Below are positions 1 through 12,181 of a stretch of DNA of 64,000 nt, one piece after another. The stretch lies in the NCBI GenBank assembly GCA_002914845.1, contig JXTC01000153.1, forward strand, positions 529,664 through 593,663, in the 5' to 3' direction. The stretch's first letter is position 1. Each line of letters begins with the position of its first letter. The notes below the pieces were generated by a model, which was not told the DNA's origin, made no database searches, and saw nothing but the letters and a program-made list of their open reading frames with translations. Origin of the DNA: Trema orientale (taxonomy: Eukaryota > Streptophyta > Magnoliopsida > Rosales > Cannabaceae). Made by a program: the position numbers and the translations under genes.

Positions 1-669
1 TGCTATAGATGACTTATGTGTTTGGTTCAAAATGTTTATGTTGAAAGCATATTATATTTTGCATTATAATTAAAGAATATGTAGTAGTTATGATTATGAA
101 CTGCAATAGACAGCTTGAAAGACTTATTTGTTGGTTAGGTATTATCTAACTCATATGAGGCATCTATTTGTTTGAGTTGGCAACTCATTGAAATATATAT
201 TTTGGAATACCATTAAACTAATATGAATGTTATGGTCTATATGATTTTATATTCATCGTATGTTTGGATATTATATGTTGTAGATAAAGAGTTCAATTTT
301 TCTCAAATTCCAATCTTTTTTTTTTTTCAAGAAGCAACTTTATATGGTTAATTTTCTTAAAAAATGTATATATTTAAATTTTTTTAAAAATTAATTTTTA
401 AGTTTTTTTTTTTAAAAAAAAATAGTCTAATCCGATCTTGTACCAAACACATGATTATTTTTCCAGTTGTTAAATCCGACAGTTCACCAAACACAGCATT
501 GGATTCAGCATAGTCCAATCCAGTCCAATCCTATCTGCACAATCCAGTCCGATCTTGTGTGTCAAACATGGCCTTATGAAAATTTTAACAGCCAACCAAA
601 TGCAATCAACAATATTGTACCTAACACGTATAAGTTAAATTTGGAGATTAACTTTACAAATAAATTCTA
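1..669. other. AT-rich intergenic DNA with one Tourist-like terminus
   Basis: I see no supported gene here. Positions 470-573 repeat the motifs AATCCAGTCC and GATCTTGT and end in CAAACATGGCC, followed by TTA. Read on the - strand this gives GGCCATGTTTG, the style of end seen in PIF/Tourist MITEs, with a TTA that could be half of a target-site duplication. No partner inverted repeat was found, so the element is truncated or its other end is too diverged to see. Confidence 0.35.
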
Positions 670-1030
670 GGGATAGTATCATTTTTATATTTTATATTTT
701 AACATTTTATTTAATTTATATTTTATGTTTCAGTTATTATCAATATTGACCCTTATATTTAAAATCTGTTACAAATTTATACTTTAATTAATACTAATTT
801 AGAGCAGTTAATTTACCAAAATGATTTAAACTTATTCTCAGGTCAATTATTATACATTTTATTTTTAATTTTTTAAATGACATCTTGGTAGATTAACTAC
901 TCTAAATTAGTGTTAGAATATAAATTTGTAACAGATTTCAAATCTAAGGGTCAATATTGATAATAAGCAAAATATAATGTATAATTTGAATAAAGTGTCA
1001 AAATACAAATTATAAAAATAATAATATCTC
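670..1030. mobile_element. Palindromic MITE with about 150-bp arms
   Basis: The left arm runs from GGATAGTATC through TATTGACCCTTA to TTAATTTACC. Its reverse complement returns at about 878-1030, including TAAGGGTCAATATTGATAAT. The loop is about 60 bp and AT-rich. Two long, nearly symmetrical arms with no coding capacity indicate a foldback MITE. The superfamily cannot be assigned because no clear target-site duplication is visible. Confidence 0.65.
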
Positions 1031-1310
1031 TTAATTCTTACTAGAGAAAAATAGAAGGGAAAAAAAAAACCAAGTGGCAAGTACGTAGTACTAGCTATAG
1101 TATAAGTTATGAGCACACACTTTTACATTAGTTGATTTGCTAATTAAAAAGTTCACGATAGGTATATAAAAGTTGATATGTTGCTCTCTACCAAATTATT
1201 TTGGTGACGAATAATTTATAGACTTTAAAGTGATTTCTCGATACTACATCAACTATAACTAAATAATACTTCATTGTGGATTCTTTTGTCATTAACATTC
1301 ATACAAAGAA

Positions 1311-1468
1311 CCAATTCGGGCTAGCTCAGTTAGTCCAAGACGTAAGGGATGTGTTTGAATTTGAGGGGATCAATAGTTCAAGTTTTAGTAGTGTGTGTAT
1401 TATTTTTATTTAAATTTGTAGTAAGTAGTGGTCAATAATTAAGCCTCACTTTTAGGGGGAGAAAAAAA
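1311..1468 (+). mobile_element. tRNA-derived SINE with target-site duplication
   Basis: The head reads GGGCTAGCTCAGTTAGT, very close to a tRNA 5' end with an internal pol III A box. AGTTCAAGTTTTAG about 50 bp downstream resembles a B box. The element ends in an A-rich tail (GAAAAAAA). It is flanked by direct repeats, CATTCATACAAAGAA at 1296-1310 and CGTTCATACGGAGAA at 1469-1483, which agree at 12 of 15 positions. Size (158 bp), internal promoter, tail and TSD all fit a plant SINE. Decay of the B box and the TSD suggests an old copy. Confidence 0.7.
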
Positions 1469-1635
1469 CGTTCATACGGAGAAAGATACAAAATTTCAAA
1501 TTATTAATTAAGTAAGTCAGTTTGAAACATATATATTGCTGAACTTTTTTTTTATATTGCCTTCATGCACTAAATATAATAATCTATTGTCATTTAAATT
1601 TTACACTATTAATTTTACATTATGTAATAAACATA

Positions 1636-1830
1636 CGGGCGCGTCTACAGTAGGGGCGTCCCTACGTAGGGCTCTGTCTATTCATCGTTAGATGAGAATC
1701 TATATATAAATAAATTTTCCACAGATTCCCGTTATTCCCCACAGATTCCCGTTATTCCCCACAGATTCCCATCCAACGATAATTAAGGCATGACCCTACG
1801 TAGGGACGCCCCTACCGTAGCCATCCCCTG
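1636..1830. mobile_element. MITE with long GC-rich terminal inverted repeats
   Basis: A 27-bp core at 1645-1671, containing GTAGGGGCGTCCCTACG, recurs as its reverse complement at 1794-1820 with one mismatch. Similarity continues inward through ATCGTTAGATGAGAATCT. The interior carries about 2.5 copies of the 20-bp unit ACAGATTCCCGTTATTCCCC (1721-1770), each echoing the end of the inverted repeat. AACATA at 1630-1635 and 1831-1836 is a candidate target-site duplication. There is no coding capacity. Confidence 0.7.
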
Positions 1831-2435
1831 AACATATTTATATTTTCTAACTAAAAATATTTAATAAACCTCTACATCCCACAAAAAGAAAAGAAAAAAA
1901 AAAACCAAACTGGAGATTAGAAAAAAAAAATCAGAAATATATTTAGTTATTAGGATCAGTTTATTCTGGTTGTTAAAATTTCACTGGTTAGTGTGCCGTG
2001 CCGTACTCAATTAATTCTTTTAACAGTTTAACTGCTGAAAAAGATTACGTCATTGGTTGTTTGCCTTTTGCTTTGTAACTGTTGACTCGTTTGAGTTTTG
2101 ACTGCTAACGCAATCGTCGGGTAAATATTTTTGCACGTTCTAATTTTCAATTTCCATCCCAAATATATATTTTGAAAAGAAAAAAAAAAACCAACATACT
2201 TTCATTTCAGCAAAATAGGAAAAAGAAAGAAAGATTTTTCTATTTTTTTTCCCAAATAAGAGAGAGAGAGAGAGAGAGGGGGGGGTAGGCACGAATCTCA
2301 ATGGAAGCGGCGTGTTAATCTGTTTCGTTGAAAGCCGGTACAACGGTGAGTTGCGAAGCGAGCGAGCGAGCGGTGCTCAAAAAAGTTGGTGGGGGGACCA
2401 TCCCAAAGTTGACGTCTCAATGTACATATTCTCAC

Positions 2436-2476
2436 CACGTGTTGAATTTCTCTCCTGTCTCATTTATCCCCACGTG
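2436..2476 (+). promoter_or_regulatory. Paired G-boxes upstream of the ILL6-type gene
   Basis: Two perfect CACGTG hexamers, at 2436-2441 and 2471-2476, lie 35 bp apart and 153-193 bp before the ATG at 2629. TTGACGTC at 2409-2416 combines a W-box core with a TGACG element, and further TTGACT cores lie near 2083 and 2096. G-boxes are the known binding sites of MYC2-type bHLH factors of jasmonate signalling. Control of this gene by them is an inference. A pyrimidine-rich tract (about 2478-2617) fills the presumed 5' leader. Confidence 0.5.
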
Positions 2477-2628
2477 CTCTAATTCTCTCTCTCTCTTCTT
2501 CTTCCTCTTTCTCCTTCTTCTTCCTATTATTATTATTATTTTTTCCCTTTCCCAATAATCTCAACCATTCCCCTCTCCCTCTGCTATATCCCTCATCTCT
2601 CTCTCTCTCCCTCTCTAAGACAGCGAAA

Positions 2629-5600
2629 ATGAATTCTCGGATATTAATACTATTGTCGTATTCAATCGCAATAATCTCTCTAACAATTATTAGTCTCAAC
2701 CAGAGCCGATTACTATTAGTCGAGCCGATACCAACCGGCGCCGATCTCGACGGTTCCTTCTTCGAGCCGAGCCGTAGCCTGAGATGCAATCCGGCCAGCT
2801 CGGAATTGATCGGAAGGAGCAACCAGAGCCGCCTAGCCTCGGCGTCGGCGTCGGCTCAGGCTCAGCAGCCGTGGAGCAGCAGCCGGTGCGGTGTCTGGAC
2901 GAAGGAGTGCTCGGAGGAGGTTATGGAGATAGCGAGAGGGGCGGAGACAGTGGAGTGGTTGAAGAAGGTGAGAAGGAAGATCCATGAGAATCCAGAGCTG
3001 GCCTTTGAGGAACTCGAGACGAGTCAGCTGATTCGGAATGAGTTGGACCGCTTGGAGATCAGTTACCGCTTCCCTCTGGCCAAGACCGGAGTTCGAGCTT
3101 CGATCGGCACTGGCGGGCCCCCTTTCGTCGCCATCAGGGCTGACATGGATGCTCTCCCTATTCAGGTATATATCTATATATATATATATATAAAAGATTG
3201 TAGTTGTACTCGTGGTGTAGTACTTGTTCAAAAGTCAAGTCTAAATATATATGGGATGAAATACTTTGCATACAACATTTGAAAAGCCTTGAACAATAAT
3301 AATATTCTTTAACTTTTTTTCTCTTTTCTTTAATTGGTTTTTCATTCATTTTTCCTATTTTTACATTTGGATTGTGCCGATTCAAATTAGATTTCTTTTT
3401 TTATTTGTTTTGGCTCTCTAGCTAGTATGTTCCAACAAGAATTTTGAGTTCTAGTTTCATCGTGGTTTTGTGTATGTGCCAGTTTTTGGTTGATAAAAAC
3501 TAAAAGGTGTAGTTAATCCCCTTACACTTGGTTAATTTTAAATTTTTAACACTAAATATATATGGCAAAATAGATATAACAAGTCTAAACCACGTAGACA
3601 AAAGAGAAATACGTGGATAGGGTACACATGTGTACTTTATGGTACGATCCGATAAGTTTCAGAATAGTTCGAATTTCGAAACAAAGTAGTGTCAGTAGTG
3701 GTCGTGCATAAAGAGAACAAGATTTTTTCTTTTTTATATATTTGCTACTATCAAAAGTGAGAGATAAGAGGAGGGTGTGGATCGAACCTCATCCCTCTTA
3801 TTTTTTATTTTTTTATGAGAGAAGCTTTGCACACGAACTAGTATAAAGAAAACAAGATTTGTGTCGATATAAAAAATGATAATAAAGATTAAATAAAAAT
3901 GAGTAAACAAAAATAATAATTGTAAAAAGAAAAACATAAGTTTGTTGGATTCTCTATCTTTAAGCTGTTCAAACATTAGGTAAAAAAACTCAAATTTTCT
4001 TTCCTAATTATAGTACTCTAAGCATTTTAGTACTACATTTATGCAACAATATATATTTATTTATTATGAATGGGTCTGGTAGTTAGAATGACTTTACCTT
4101 TTTAGCTAAGATTACACATGGTTAGCATGAAAAAAGGCAAACCCTAATGATAACAGGTGAGGAGTAATATTTGTTGCAGGAGGCAGTGGATTGGGAGCAC
4201 AAAAGCAAAGTTGCCGGCAAAATGCACGCGTGTGGGCACGATGCGCACGTGACCATGCTTCTTGGTGCGGCCAAGATCTTGAAGAGCCGTGAACACCTTT
4301 TGAAGGTTTGCTCTTTTAACCCCTATCTATACTAGCATCATGTAAATAAATTTAAGCAATGCCAAAAGTTAGAGATAGATAATACATACTAAAATGTCTA
4401 GAAAAAAAAAAGGTAGTTATTAATTATTCTTGCTTATTATTATATATATTATCCAAGAAAATAAAATTTTCAAAATGACGTACACCACACACCATTGATT
4501 TAGCCGTTACATAGGGCTAAGATGGTGCAATATTGGTATCACGTTTTTAAATTGAATTATAGTAGGGACAAGTGATCTAGTGGTCCCAAGCCGTTTTCAC
4601 GGGTTAGTGTGGCATTTTCTTTTTACCACTAAAAATAATATTGACAATATTAATAATATATGTGCCATTTCATTTTAGAATCCAATACAGCATGTTGTAC
4701 AAATTTGGATGCTAGCTATATATGTTAGATTGGTTAGTTATTTCTACAAAAAAGTTGGGTCAGGCAGCTGGTAGAGAATTATTTTTCTTTGTACATATGT
4801 CCTTAGAAGAGGACAGACTCTCCTAACAAGCATGATCAGATATATAAAAGTAAACGGGGGGGGGGGAAACTAGGGATGGCAATCTGTGTCGTGTCGTGTT
4901 TAACCTAATTAAATCGTGTCGTTAACAGGTTAACCTACGTGCACCTATTTAATGAAAACGACGTGCAGATTGATAAGTCAAAACGTATATAAATAGTATA
5001 TTGTTAGTTTACTTGATTTTTTTTAATTAAGTTTTATTATAGTAAGAGAAATTAGTTCATTAGCTTTATGTTTTTTATTTTATTTACAAGAAATTCATGA
5101 AAAAATATTTTTTTGAAAATAATTATTTAATATAATTTATTAAAAAATTACTTAATCGTGTCAATTCGAGTCAATTTCGTGTCAAACAGGTTCAGCTAAT
5201 CGTGCGGGTTTCGAGTCGTGTTATCGTGTCATGACCTATATTGCCACCCCTAGGAAAAATCTTTGGGGCTAGCTAATGTAAATTATGAACCTTTTTATAG
5301 ATTCTTTTTTTCCTGGTTTCCAAGTGTGGTTGATTTATTATCTTTTGCTTCGGATTTATAATATTATTTTTGTTGCCGACGGTCTTCAGCCATAAATTAT
5401 GTTAGGCTAAAAGGTTTCTTTTTTAAAACTTTCGTTAAGAAGTACCAAATGGCATTATTTCATTTGCATTTATGCTTTCTGTCATTCTGTCCACATATGT
5501 ATCACTGCCACTGAATAATATAATCAAGAATAAGAGGAAAAGAAATTTCCCCGATCCAATCTACCAATAGAAAATATAGTGTTATATTATTACTACTGTT

Positions 5601-6116
5601 TTTTCGCTCAATTGACCTAACATAATTATCAATGCTGCACATTTGGACCGTCTATAGAAAAACAGGTCATGAATAAAATATTAACAATATTGTAGTTATG
5701 CTTATTCATTTTGGTATCAAATGCGTTTTTAAAATGTGAAAGGAAGACCACTTAGAGGTTCTTATTCCTAATGTTTTGTTCGTTTTTCATAAGTCATCAA
5801 CATTTCAAAAAGGAGTCACATTCTACGGACAACATTGATTTATGTCCAAAAAGAAGATCTAGAGGATATATATATATAGGTTGCTAATCCAGCAGGTATT
5901 TTTTTTTTTTTATCTATGTATAAGTATTTTTTTTTTAGCCATTGGATCTCAGCATCTAATAGTGATCCAACGACTATATTGAAGTGTATGAAAAGACGTG
6001 CATCATTAATGCTATTTCTCTTTCCTACTTTTTATAATAAAAAAATATGCATGATAAATTTTCATTAGTCAAATTGAAACCTATGCATAAATAAAAAAAA
6101 AATAGTGGATTGGTTC

Positions 6117-6181
<65 letters not shown>

Positions 6182-8565
6182 TCTTTGAGATTCGTGGTTA
6201 AATAACTTTTATTGTTATTTTTATTTTTTCTTAATTAATTGTTTATTTCCCTCAAAAAAAAAAAAAGGTTAGTTGAGTGTATACGTGTCTCTTCTGAATT
6301 TCTGATATTTCTTAATATAACTTTCGCAAAAATCACGTGCGTGCGCTTGCATTAATGCATGGACTGCCATTAGACAGGGTTTATCTTCTTTTCTCATACG
6401 CCTTTAATTACTACTTTTCTGCTTGCTTCAATTTTTTGTCACTTTTGCTAAGAAAATGCATTTGTCCATTGATCCTCCATACGTACTGAGTTTTTTTATT
6501 TATCTAATCAGATTTGATAAACTAAAATAAAATATTCCCTGACAACATGTAAACTCGAAATTAACTCTCACATACTCACCTTTTTGTAGCACGTTGAGTT
6601 TGAGTTTTGTGCTCAAAGTTATGATGTAATTAATAGATTGATCGGATTAGATACAAAATTAATAAGTGTTGCTAGCTACTTACGAAAGTAATGGTCAGAT
6701 GTCTAGTAGAAAACTTTAACTTTTCTTTTATTATTTTTTATTTTGCCAATCGAGGATCATGGTAATTAATGATTGGGTTGACCCTTTTTTTTACTTCTTA
6801 TTTAAAAGAGTAGGACAACTGATAATCACTACAAAAATGCTTTTGCTTTCTTTTTCAAGCGACCAGTTGCACTATTCAATTAAAGTGTACGAGTACGAGT
6901 TCTCAGCGTGACTGAATTTATCAGTCTTCAATTTCAAGTATACTAATAAAGTATGTAATGATCTGAACTTGTCAGTTCTTTCTGGTCATGATCTAGTAAC
7001 TCTGATCTGTTCACACTTGGATGTATATGCATCAGTTTCAAAAAATTAATTCGTTGTGGGGAACGGGACAGGTTGGAGTGGCCAATCTAATAAAATACTT
7101 ATTTTCGCAGTACAATTATTTGAAACTGGTACTTTTTTTTGCTACAATAGGTCATTTGTGAGAGTGAGCACGTTTTTGGACTCTCAGCAACTTTACTACA
7201 ATACAAAACTAAAATTCATACATATTCATTGATGTGAGTCACATGCTCTTGCGTAACTCTTATAATATTTTTGAGGCTCATTAATTAGTAATAAGTTTTA
7301 GTCTATATGTATAGCTTTGTGTTCGTAATTGATTATATTAATTCTTTGCACGATTAATAAATCGATTAAATATATTGTTGAATTCAGGGAACCGTGATAC
7401 TGATATTCCAGCCAGCGGAGGAAGCTGGAAACGGGGCAAAAAGAATGATTGGAGACGGAGCTCTAGAGGACGTGGAGGCTATATTCGCTGTCCACGTGTC
7501 ACACGAGCATCCCACGGGCACGATTGGGTCGAGGCCCGGTCCTCTACTAGCCGGTTGCGGTTTTTTCCGGGCTGTAATTAGTGGAAAGAAGGGCCGTGCT
7601 GGCAGCCCACACCATTCGGTTGACCCCATTTTGGCTGCTTCAGCCGCGGTTATCAGCTTACAAGGCATTGTCTCTCGTGAAGCCAACCCATTGGACTCCC
7701 AGGTACGTATGTTTATATGCACCTCCTTCTCTCGTCTTTATGTCATGTTATACTAACCTTATAATAATATTGCAAATTAAGTTGTTGAATTTTTAAATTT
7801 TATTAATTAGTTACTACACAATTTGGCATGGATTTGGCATGGTGCCTGAGTCAGGATCATGACTAGAAGTGCTATATGCATCTATCAACAAACACATATT
7901 TTAATTTTCGTGATATGGTATTATAATTTGTAACACATTGTTGTTAATTAATTAGTGGACGAATTTACTCAAGTGATTAATCCAGGTTTATTTATGTCTA
8001 TCTTAACTTTGGTTTGTAACGATCATCGTGATGCCCTTAATTCTCATAATATATATGTGTATGTATGTAGGTTGTGTCAGTAACAACATTTAACGGAGGC
8101 AATAATCTGGACGTGATACCAGACACGGTGGTTATAGGCGGCACGTTCAGGGCATTCTCCAACACGAGCTTCTACCAACTCCTCAAGAGAATAGAAGAGG
8201 TAATAGTGGAACAAGCGAGGGTTTATCGATGCTCGGCGGCTGTAGACTTCTTCGAAAAGGAGTACACGATTTATCCGCCAACGGTGAACGACGAGAAGAT
8301 GTACGAGCACGTGAGGAAAGTGGCGGTGGACTTGGTTGGCGCGGACAACTTCAGGGTGGTCCCCCCGATGATGGGCGCCGAGGACTTCTCCTTCTTCTCG
8401 GAGGTGGTCCCGGCGGCATTCTTCTACATCGGCGTCAGGAACGAAACTTTGGGGTCCGTACACACCGGACACTCGCCTTATTTCATGATAGACGAGGATG
8501 TTCTCCCCGTTGGTGCTGCAGCTCATGCCACTATTGCCGAAAGATACCTCAACGATCGTCATTAG
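2629..8565 (+). CDS. ILL6: ILR1-like amidohydrolase, ILL6 type (4 exons, 490 aa)
   Basis: Exons are 2629-3165, 4180-4305, 7388-7702 and 8071-8565, all in phase 0 with GT-AG introns. The product is an M20D metallopeptidase-like enzyme that cleaves amide conjugates of plant hormones. Arabidopsis ILL6 acts on jasmonoyl-isoleucine. The N-terminus (residues 1-25) is a hydrophobic signal or anchor, consistent with the ER; no C-terminal HDEL/KDEL is present. The expected metal ligands are visible: C197 and H199 in CGHDAH, E233 in PAEEAG, H257 in AVHVSH and H460 in GHSPYF. Residues from about 85 ([12 protein letters not shown]) follow ILL6 closely, whereas residues 30-84 are low-complexity. The usual GGHAA motif reads GRAG. 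Intron 2 is about 3.1 kb and holds two transposable elements. Family assignment is strong; substrate is inferred. Confidence 0.93.
3726..3842 (-). mobile_element. SINE in intron 1 of the ILL6-type gene
   Basis: Near-perfect 18-bp direct repeats flank the segment: ATAAAGAGAACAAGATTT (3708-3725) and ATAAAGAAAACAAGATTT (3843-3860). Inside, GGATCGAACC is the reverse complement of a pol III B box, and a T-rich stretch at the left end fits a poly(A) tail read on the - strand. The long TSD and the B box support a SINE inserted in antisense orientation to the host gene. The A box is less clear. Confidence 0.65.
4871..5252. mobile_element. Non-autonomous hAT element in ILL6 intron 2
   Basis: The left end reads TAGGGATGGCAATCTG and the right end, on the - strand, TAGGGGTGGCAATATA, as in hAT elements. 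Both ends are followed by subterminal GTCGTGT/ACACGA motifs. There is no coding region. The 8-bp flanks (GGGGAAAC and GGAAAAAT) match only in part, so the TSD has decayed. It resembles the element at 36346-36923 in both ends and subterminal motifs. Confidence 0.65.
5866..6180. mobile_element. (TA)n-flanked MITE, copy A, in ILL6 intron 2
   Basis: The core at 5879-6118 is bounded by TA tracts (5866-5878, and a pure 60-bp run at 6119-6179). It begins AATCCAGCAGGTA after a few bases and ends with the inverted form TAGTGGATT. An inner palindromic block (AGCCATTGGATC...GATCCAACG) follows the left end. The middle, including CATTAATGCTATTTCTCTTT, is shared with copy D (25504-25770, opposite orientation). 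Confidence 0.75.
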
Positions 8566-10312
8566 TTATAATTAATTAGTTAATCGATAATTGTTGAGCC
8601 AATTGGGAATTATCTATATCAAAGATCTCAGATTCAAAATTTTGTGTAACGGCCGTCATGCATGTGGGTACAATGGAAAAGATTTTGTATTAAGTCCTGG
8701 CCGTATAAACTGTAAATTAAGGATTATTTGTTATATGTAGCTGGATAGGGCGACTAGGGTTAGCTTGCTCCAGTGATAGTTAGGTATTTGTCGTTGGTAG
8801 TACGTACTACGTACGTGATTTTTTTTTTCTTTTGGAGTTTTGTACACGCATGTTGTTTTTCATTAATTGTACTTACAAGAAGTAGTAGTACCAGTGGTTC
8901 AGTTAGTTGTAATCTCGTTATAAAGCTATGTTTTGGTAGAGAGGGAAAAAAATAAGAGGAAAAAAAAAAAACCACGGGTGGAAAATATAGGATAGAAAGG
9001 AAAGTGTTTAATATATAGCGGGCAAATAAAATTATTATATTTTAGAATGATTATTTTATCTTCTAATATTATTTTAAAAATTAACATATAAGAATAATTT
9101 AGTAAATTATTTTTTCTATTAACTATTTTTTTTTCTGAAGAAAATTATGGGTCTCACCAACTATTTTTCTCTTCTATTTTCCTTTCTCCCACCTTTTCTT
9201 TTCTATCAATTTTCCCTCCTACCAAATATAATATATAGCATAAAGGGGACCAATATTCATTACTCTAGCAAATTAATTGTTATATTTGTCACGTACATTT
9301 CCTGGTATGCAATACAAGTCTTGGAAAGCTGTATTTGATGTAGAAATTTGGACCCACATGTCTTTATTTCTCTGATTAAGTCAGTATTTCGGGGGAAAAA
9401 AAAAACGCAAACAAAGAGTATTTGAGGCTCACCTTTGATATTGTAAATGTGTACCTTAGTAATACGTACCTTGCAAAAACGCATTTTCTTGCTATCTGCC
9501 AAGCTACCCTCTTCTTTCCAACAAAAAAAAACACTTCCTTAGCTACTCGCAGAGGCCGGAAAGGGAGACTCTTCTCCTTCTTCGGCCTCCCCTCCCCCTC
9601 TTCCTCCTCATATTGTCCTCCTCCTCTTCATTCTCTTCTCCTTGATCTCTTTTTTAGGGATGAGAGTTTTTTCTTTTTTTCTTTTTTTTTTTAGTTTTTC
9701 TAATAAGTCCAGATCTTAGATCTGGTTGTAGTACCAGCTTTGTATGGATTCTCAATCTGTCCCATCTACCCGATCTTGAATCTGAGATTTCTTCTCTGAT
9801 TTAGATCTAGTTAGACGGTTGAGTTATTTTTTTTTCTTCTACAGGCGTAGATCTCAGAAAGTATGGGCATATTCTTACAGACCTTAGTTTCTCCCGCCTA
9901 GAACGCAGTCTAGGAGTATGTGAAAATAATTGATGCTGGTGGCCCTTGTTATCCTCAATGGTAACTTACAAATCTTTTTTCTTGTGTGTTTGTGATCCAC
10001 TTCTCTTCTCCTCTCTTTGAAAAATTTGAAATTATAATTTTTTTGTGCTGTAGTATGTACTATTATTGAAGCTTTTTGCTTCCAGTAATGATATTTCCCA
10101 AAGGAGCCCATTTTTTCCAAAAAAAAAAAAAATGTGTACCTTAATCTTGTTAGGAATAAGGTAATAATAAAAATATTAATGTACATATATTACTCTCCAT
10201 TGTGCATGTATGGCTTCGCTCGCCCTTTTGAGTCTTTATTTATTTCCTCTTGGGTTATGGCGAAAAAAGAAAAAAAGAAGGTGTCTGATCTTGATCAAGC
10301 CAAAACACTATG
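8566..10312. other. Intergenic DNA downstream of the ILL6-type gene
   Basis: I found no supported gene. The 3' end of the upstream transcript must lie in the first few hundred bases. 9555-9650 is a C+T-rich block (CTCCTTCTTCGGCCTCCC and similar), followed by repeated GATCTTAGATCTGG-like words to about 9860. This looks like an old retroelement leader, but no terminal repeat or coding domain supports that. Several homopolymer A and T runs occur. Confidence 0.3.
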
Positions 10313-10561
10313 ATATATATATATAGGTCATAATCCAGTAGGTATACTTTTTTTTTAAAGTCGTTGGATTATATTATCTAACAACGCGCTACTATAATCT
10401 GAATAGTTGAAAAAAAAATGAATACATATTATTTAATATTTTTTTCTCTCCACCTTTTATAATGAAAAGAGATATGTGATGAATTTTGATTAGGCAAAAC
10501 AATACCTATAGATAGGTAAAAAAAAACACATACTCGATTGGTGCCTTTTATATATATATAT
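10313..10561. mobile_element. (TA)n-flanked MITE, copy B
   Basis: TA tracts at both ends enclose a core that begins ATAATCCAGTAGGTATAC and ends TACTCGATTGGTGCC. The sub-terminal CCTATAGATAGGTA block and the TATTATTTAATATTTTTTTC stretch are shared with copy C (25236-25515) in inverted orientation. With A and D these form two subfamilies with common ends. Confidence 0.72.
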
Positions 10562-12181
10562 TTCTAGTTTATTAGTGGTGTATGCTAATTTATGGTGTTT
10601 GGATTCACTACCAAACTTACCAAAAAGCCAAAATCATTATGTACATTAACATGATTCAAGAATACAAAAAATATTTTCTAATCAAGTTATGAGAGAAGCT
10701 GACAAGTTTCAATAGGAAAAAGACACTATAGTTGCCATACACTCCCAATGAGACTGTTAAAACTTGCGACATCTATAGAAAGAATGACAACCATCGATAA
10801 GTATATAATTATAACATGTTTGAAATGACATCGGTTAAAAACCGACAGTTGATAAATGTTATGAACTTAAGATCTAAACCCTGGGCCGGTGGCAGAAAGA
10901 GAGTTTCATAAATGGAATTCCAAAAGTTATTTTAGAAAAATTTATAAACTTCAAATTTTCATAAAAACAACAATTAGTATGAAAACAACATCCTCTGTAA
11001 AGTTTATAAAAATAATCTAAAATATAAATTTTCACAGTTTGTGATCATCATTAGACATACATAGACTGTTAATATAAGTTATAAAATATATCAAAGCATC
11101 ATCATCATCGTCACTAACTAGGCATAATAAATAATATAAACCAAATCCATAAGTAAAGCCATAGAGTAATACTACAAGTCCAAGATAAAAGTCGGTAAGT
11201 AATTACTAACTACTAAATTAGTAATAAGCTTTCTCCAACTCACTCCACATTGGAGTTGCCCAAATCACACTAAATACCACCTGAGAGAGGAAAAGAAATA
11301 GGGCGAGTATTCACAAGCTCAGTAGGAATTTAATTACCTTTTGATGTAATTTCTAAAACCTGTATGGTTAGTACTTTCCAAATCTATTTATAAACTAAGT
11401 TTGCAAATGAAATCAAGATCAAGGATAACCATATACTAAAAACCAAAACCAAAATCTATATCATTGTACATATCATAAATCAACCATAAACATGAGTGAG
11501 CTCCCATCCTCCCATCACGGCTCTGTAATACCCCTTTACTAGGGATACCCAGCATCCTGATACTACCTGAAGGTGTATCAATAAAACCTGTACAGGGGCC
11601 TAGGTCTCTAACCTAGCACTGAAGCAACTCACCAGCGATCTAAACTACTGTGATACAATAATAAAACTCAAGTGCATTATCATATAGTATGTACAATATG
11701 TCATAGGGTGCGTAATAACCATACATCAAGTATATTAAGAAAATCATATTTTAAAACTCATTTGAAATTATTTTAAGATTTACTAAAAAACAGGTAGCAT
11801 AACAGCTGCATTTTCTCAAAAATCATTTGAAACCTGCATAAAAACCGCACAGTCTAATCCATCTCACTAGTTCATAAGTCAAAAAAAAAAACTATTCAAA
11901 TAATTTAAACCCAAGAATATCCATATTTTCCAAAAAAGGTCATGATGCATAATTTAAATTCAAACTAGTTATAAAACTAGGTAATTAAATCCCTACCTCG
12001 TCTTAGTAGCTACACCAAGCTATCAGCACTCGTAGAATCTTAGTTGGTCACTTAGCTGCTCGAGAGATTGTTTCGAGAATCCTGTAAGCACATTTTGAGG
12101 TATAACTTTATCAACAAAGCCTCAAATTGAGAAACGAACCCCACCACTAAATTCTTGGGGTCCAGAATAGCTAGGTTAAAC

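Noticed and set aside
2460-3231. Several open frames on both strands over the first ILL6 exon
   Set aside because: They are shadows of the coding exon and of the pyrimidine-rich leader, rich in RERER or PPP low-complexity repeats.
4230-4260. CACGTG inside ILL6 exon 2
   Set aside because: It is part of the conserved coding sequence around CGHDAHVT and needs no regulatory explanation.
8077-8562. A 161-codon open frame on the - strand
   Set aside because: It is the antisense of the GC-rich last ILL6 exon; the + strand encodes the conserved enzyme, and the antisense frame has no domain.
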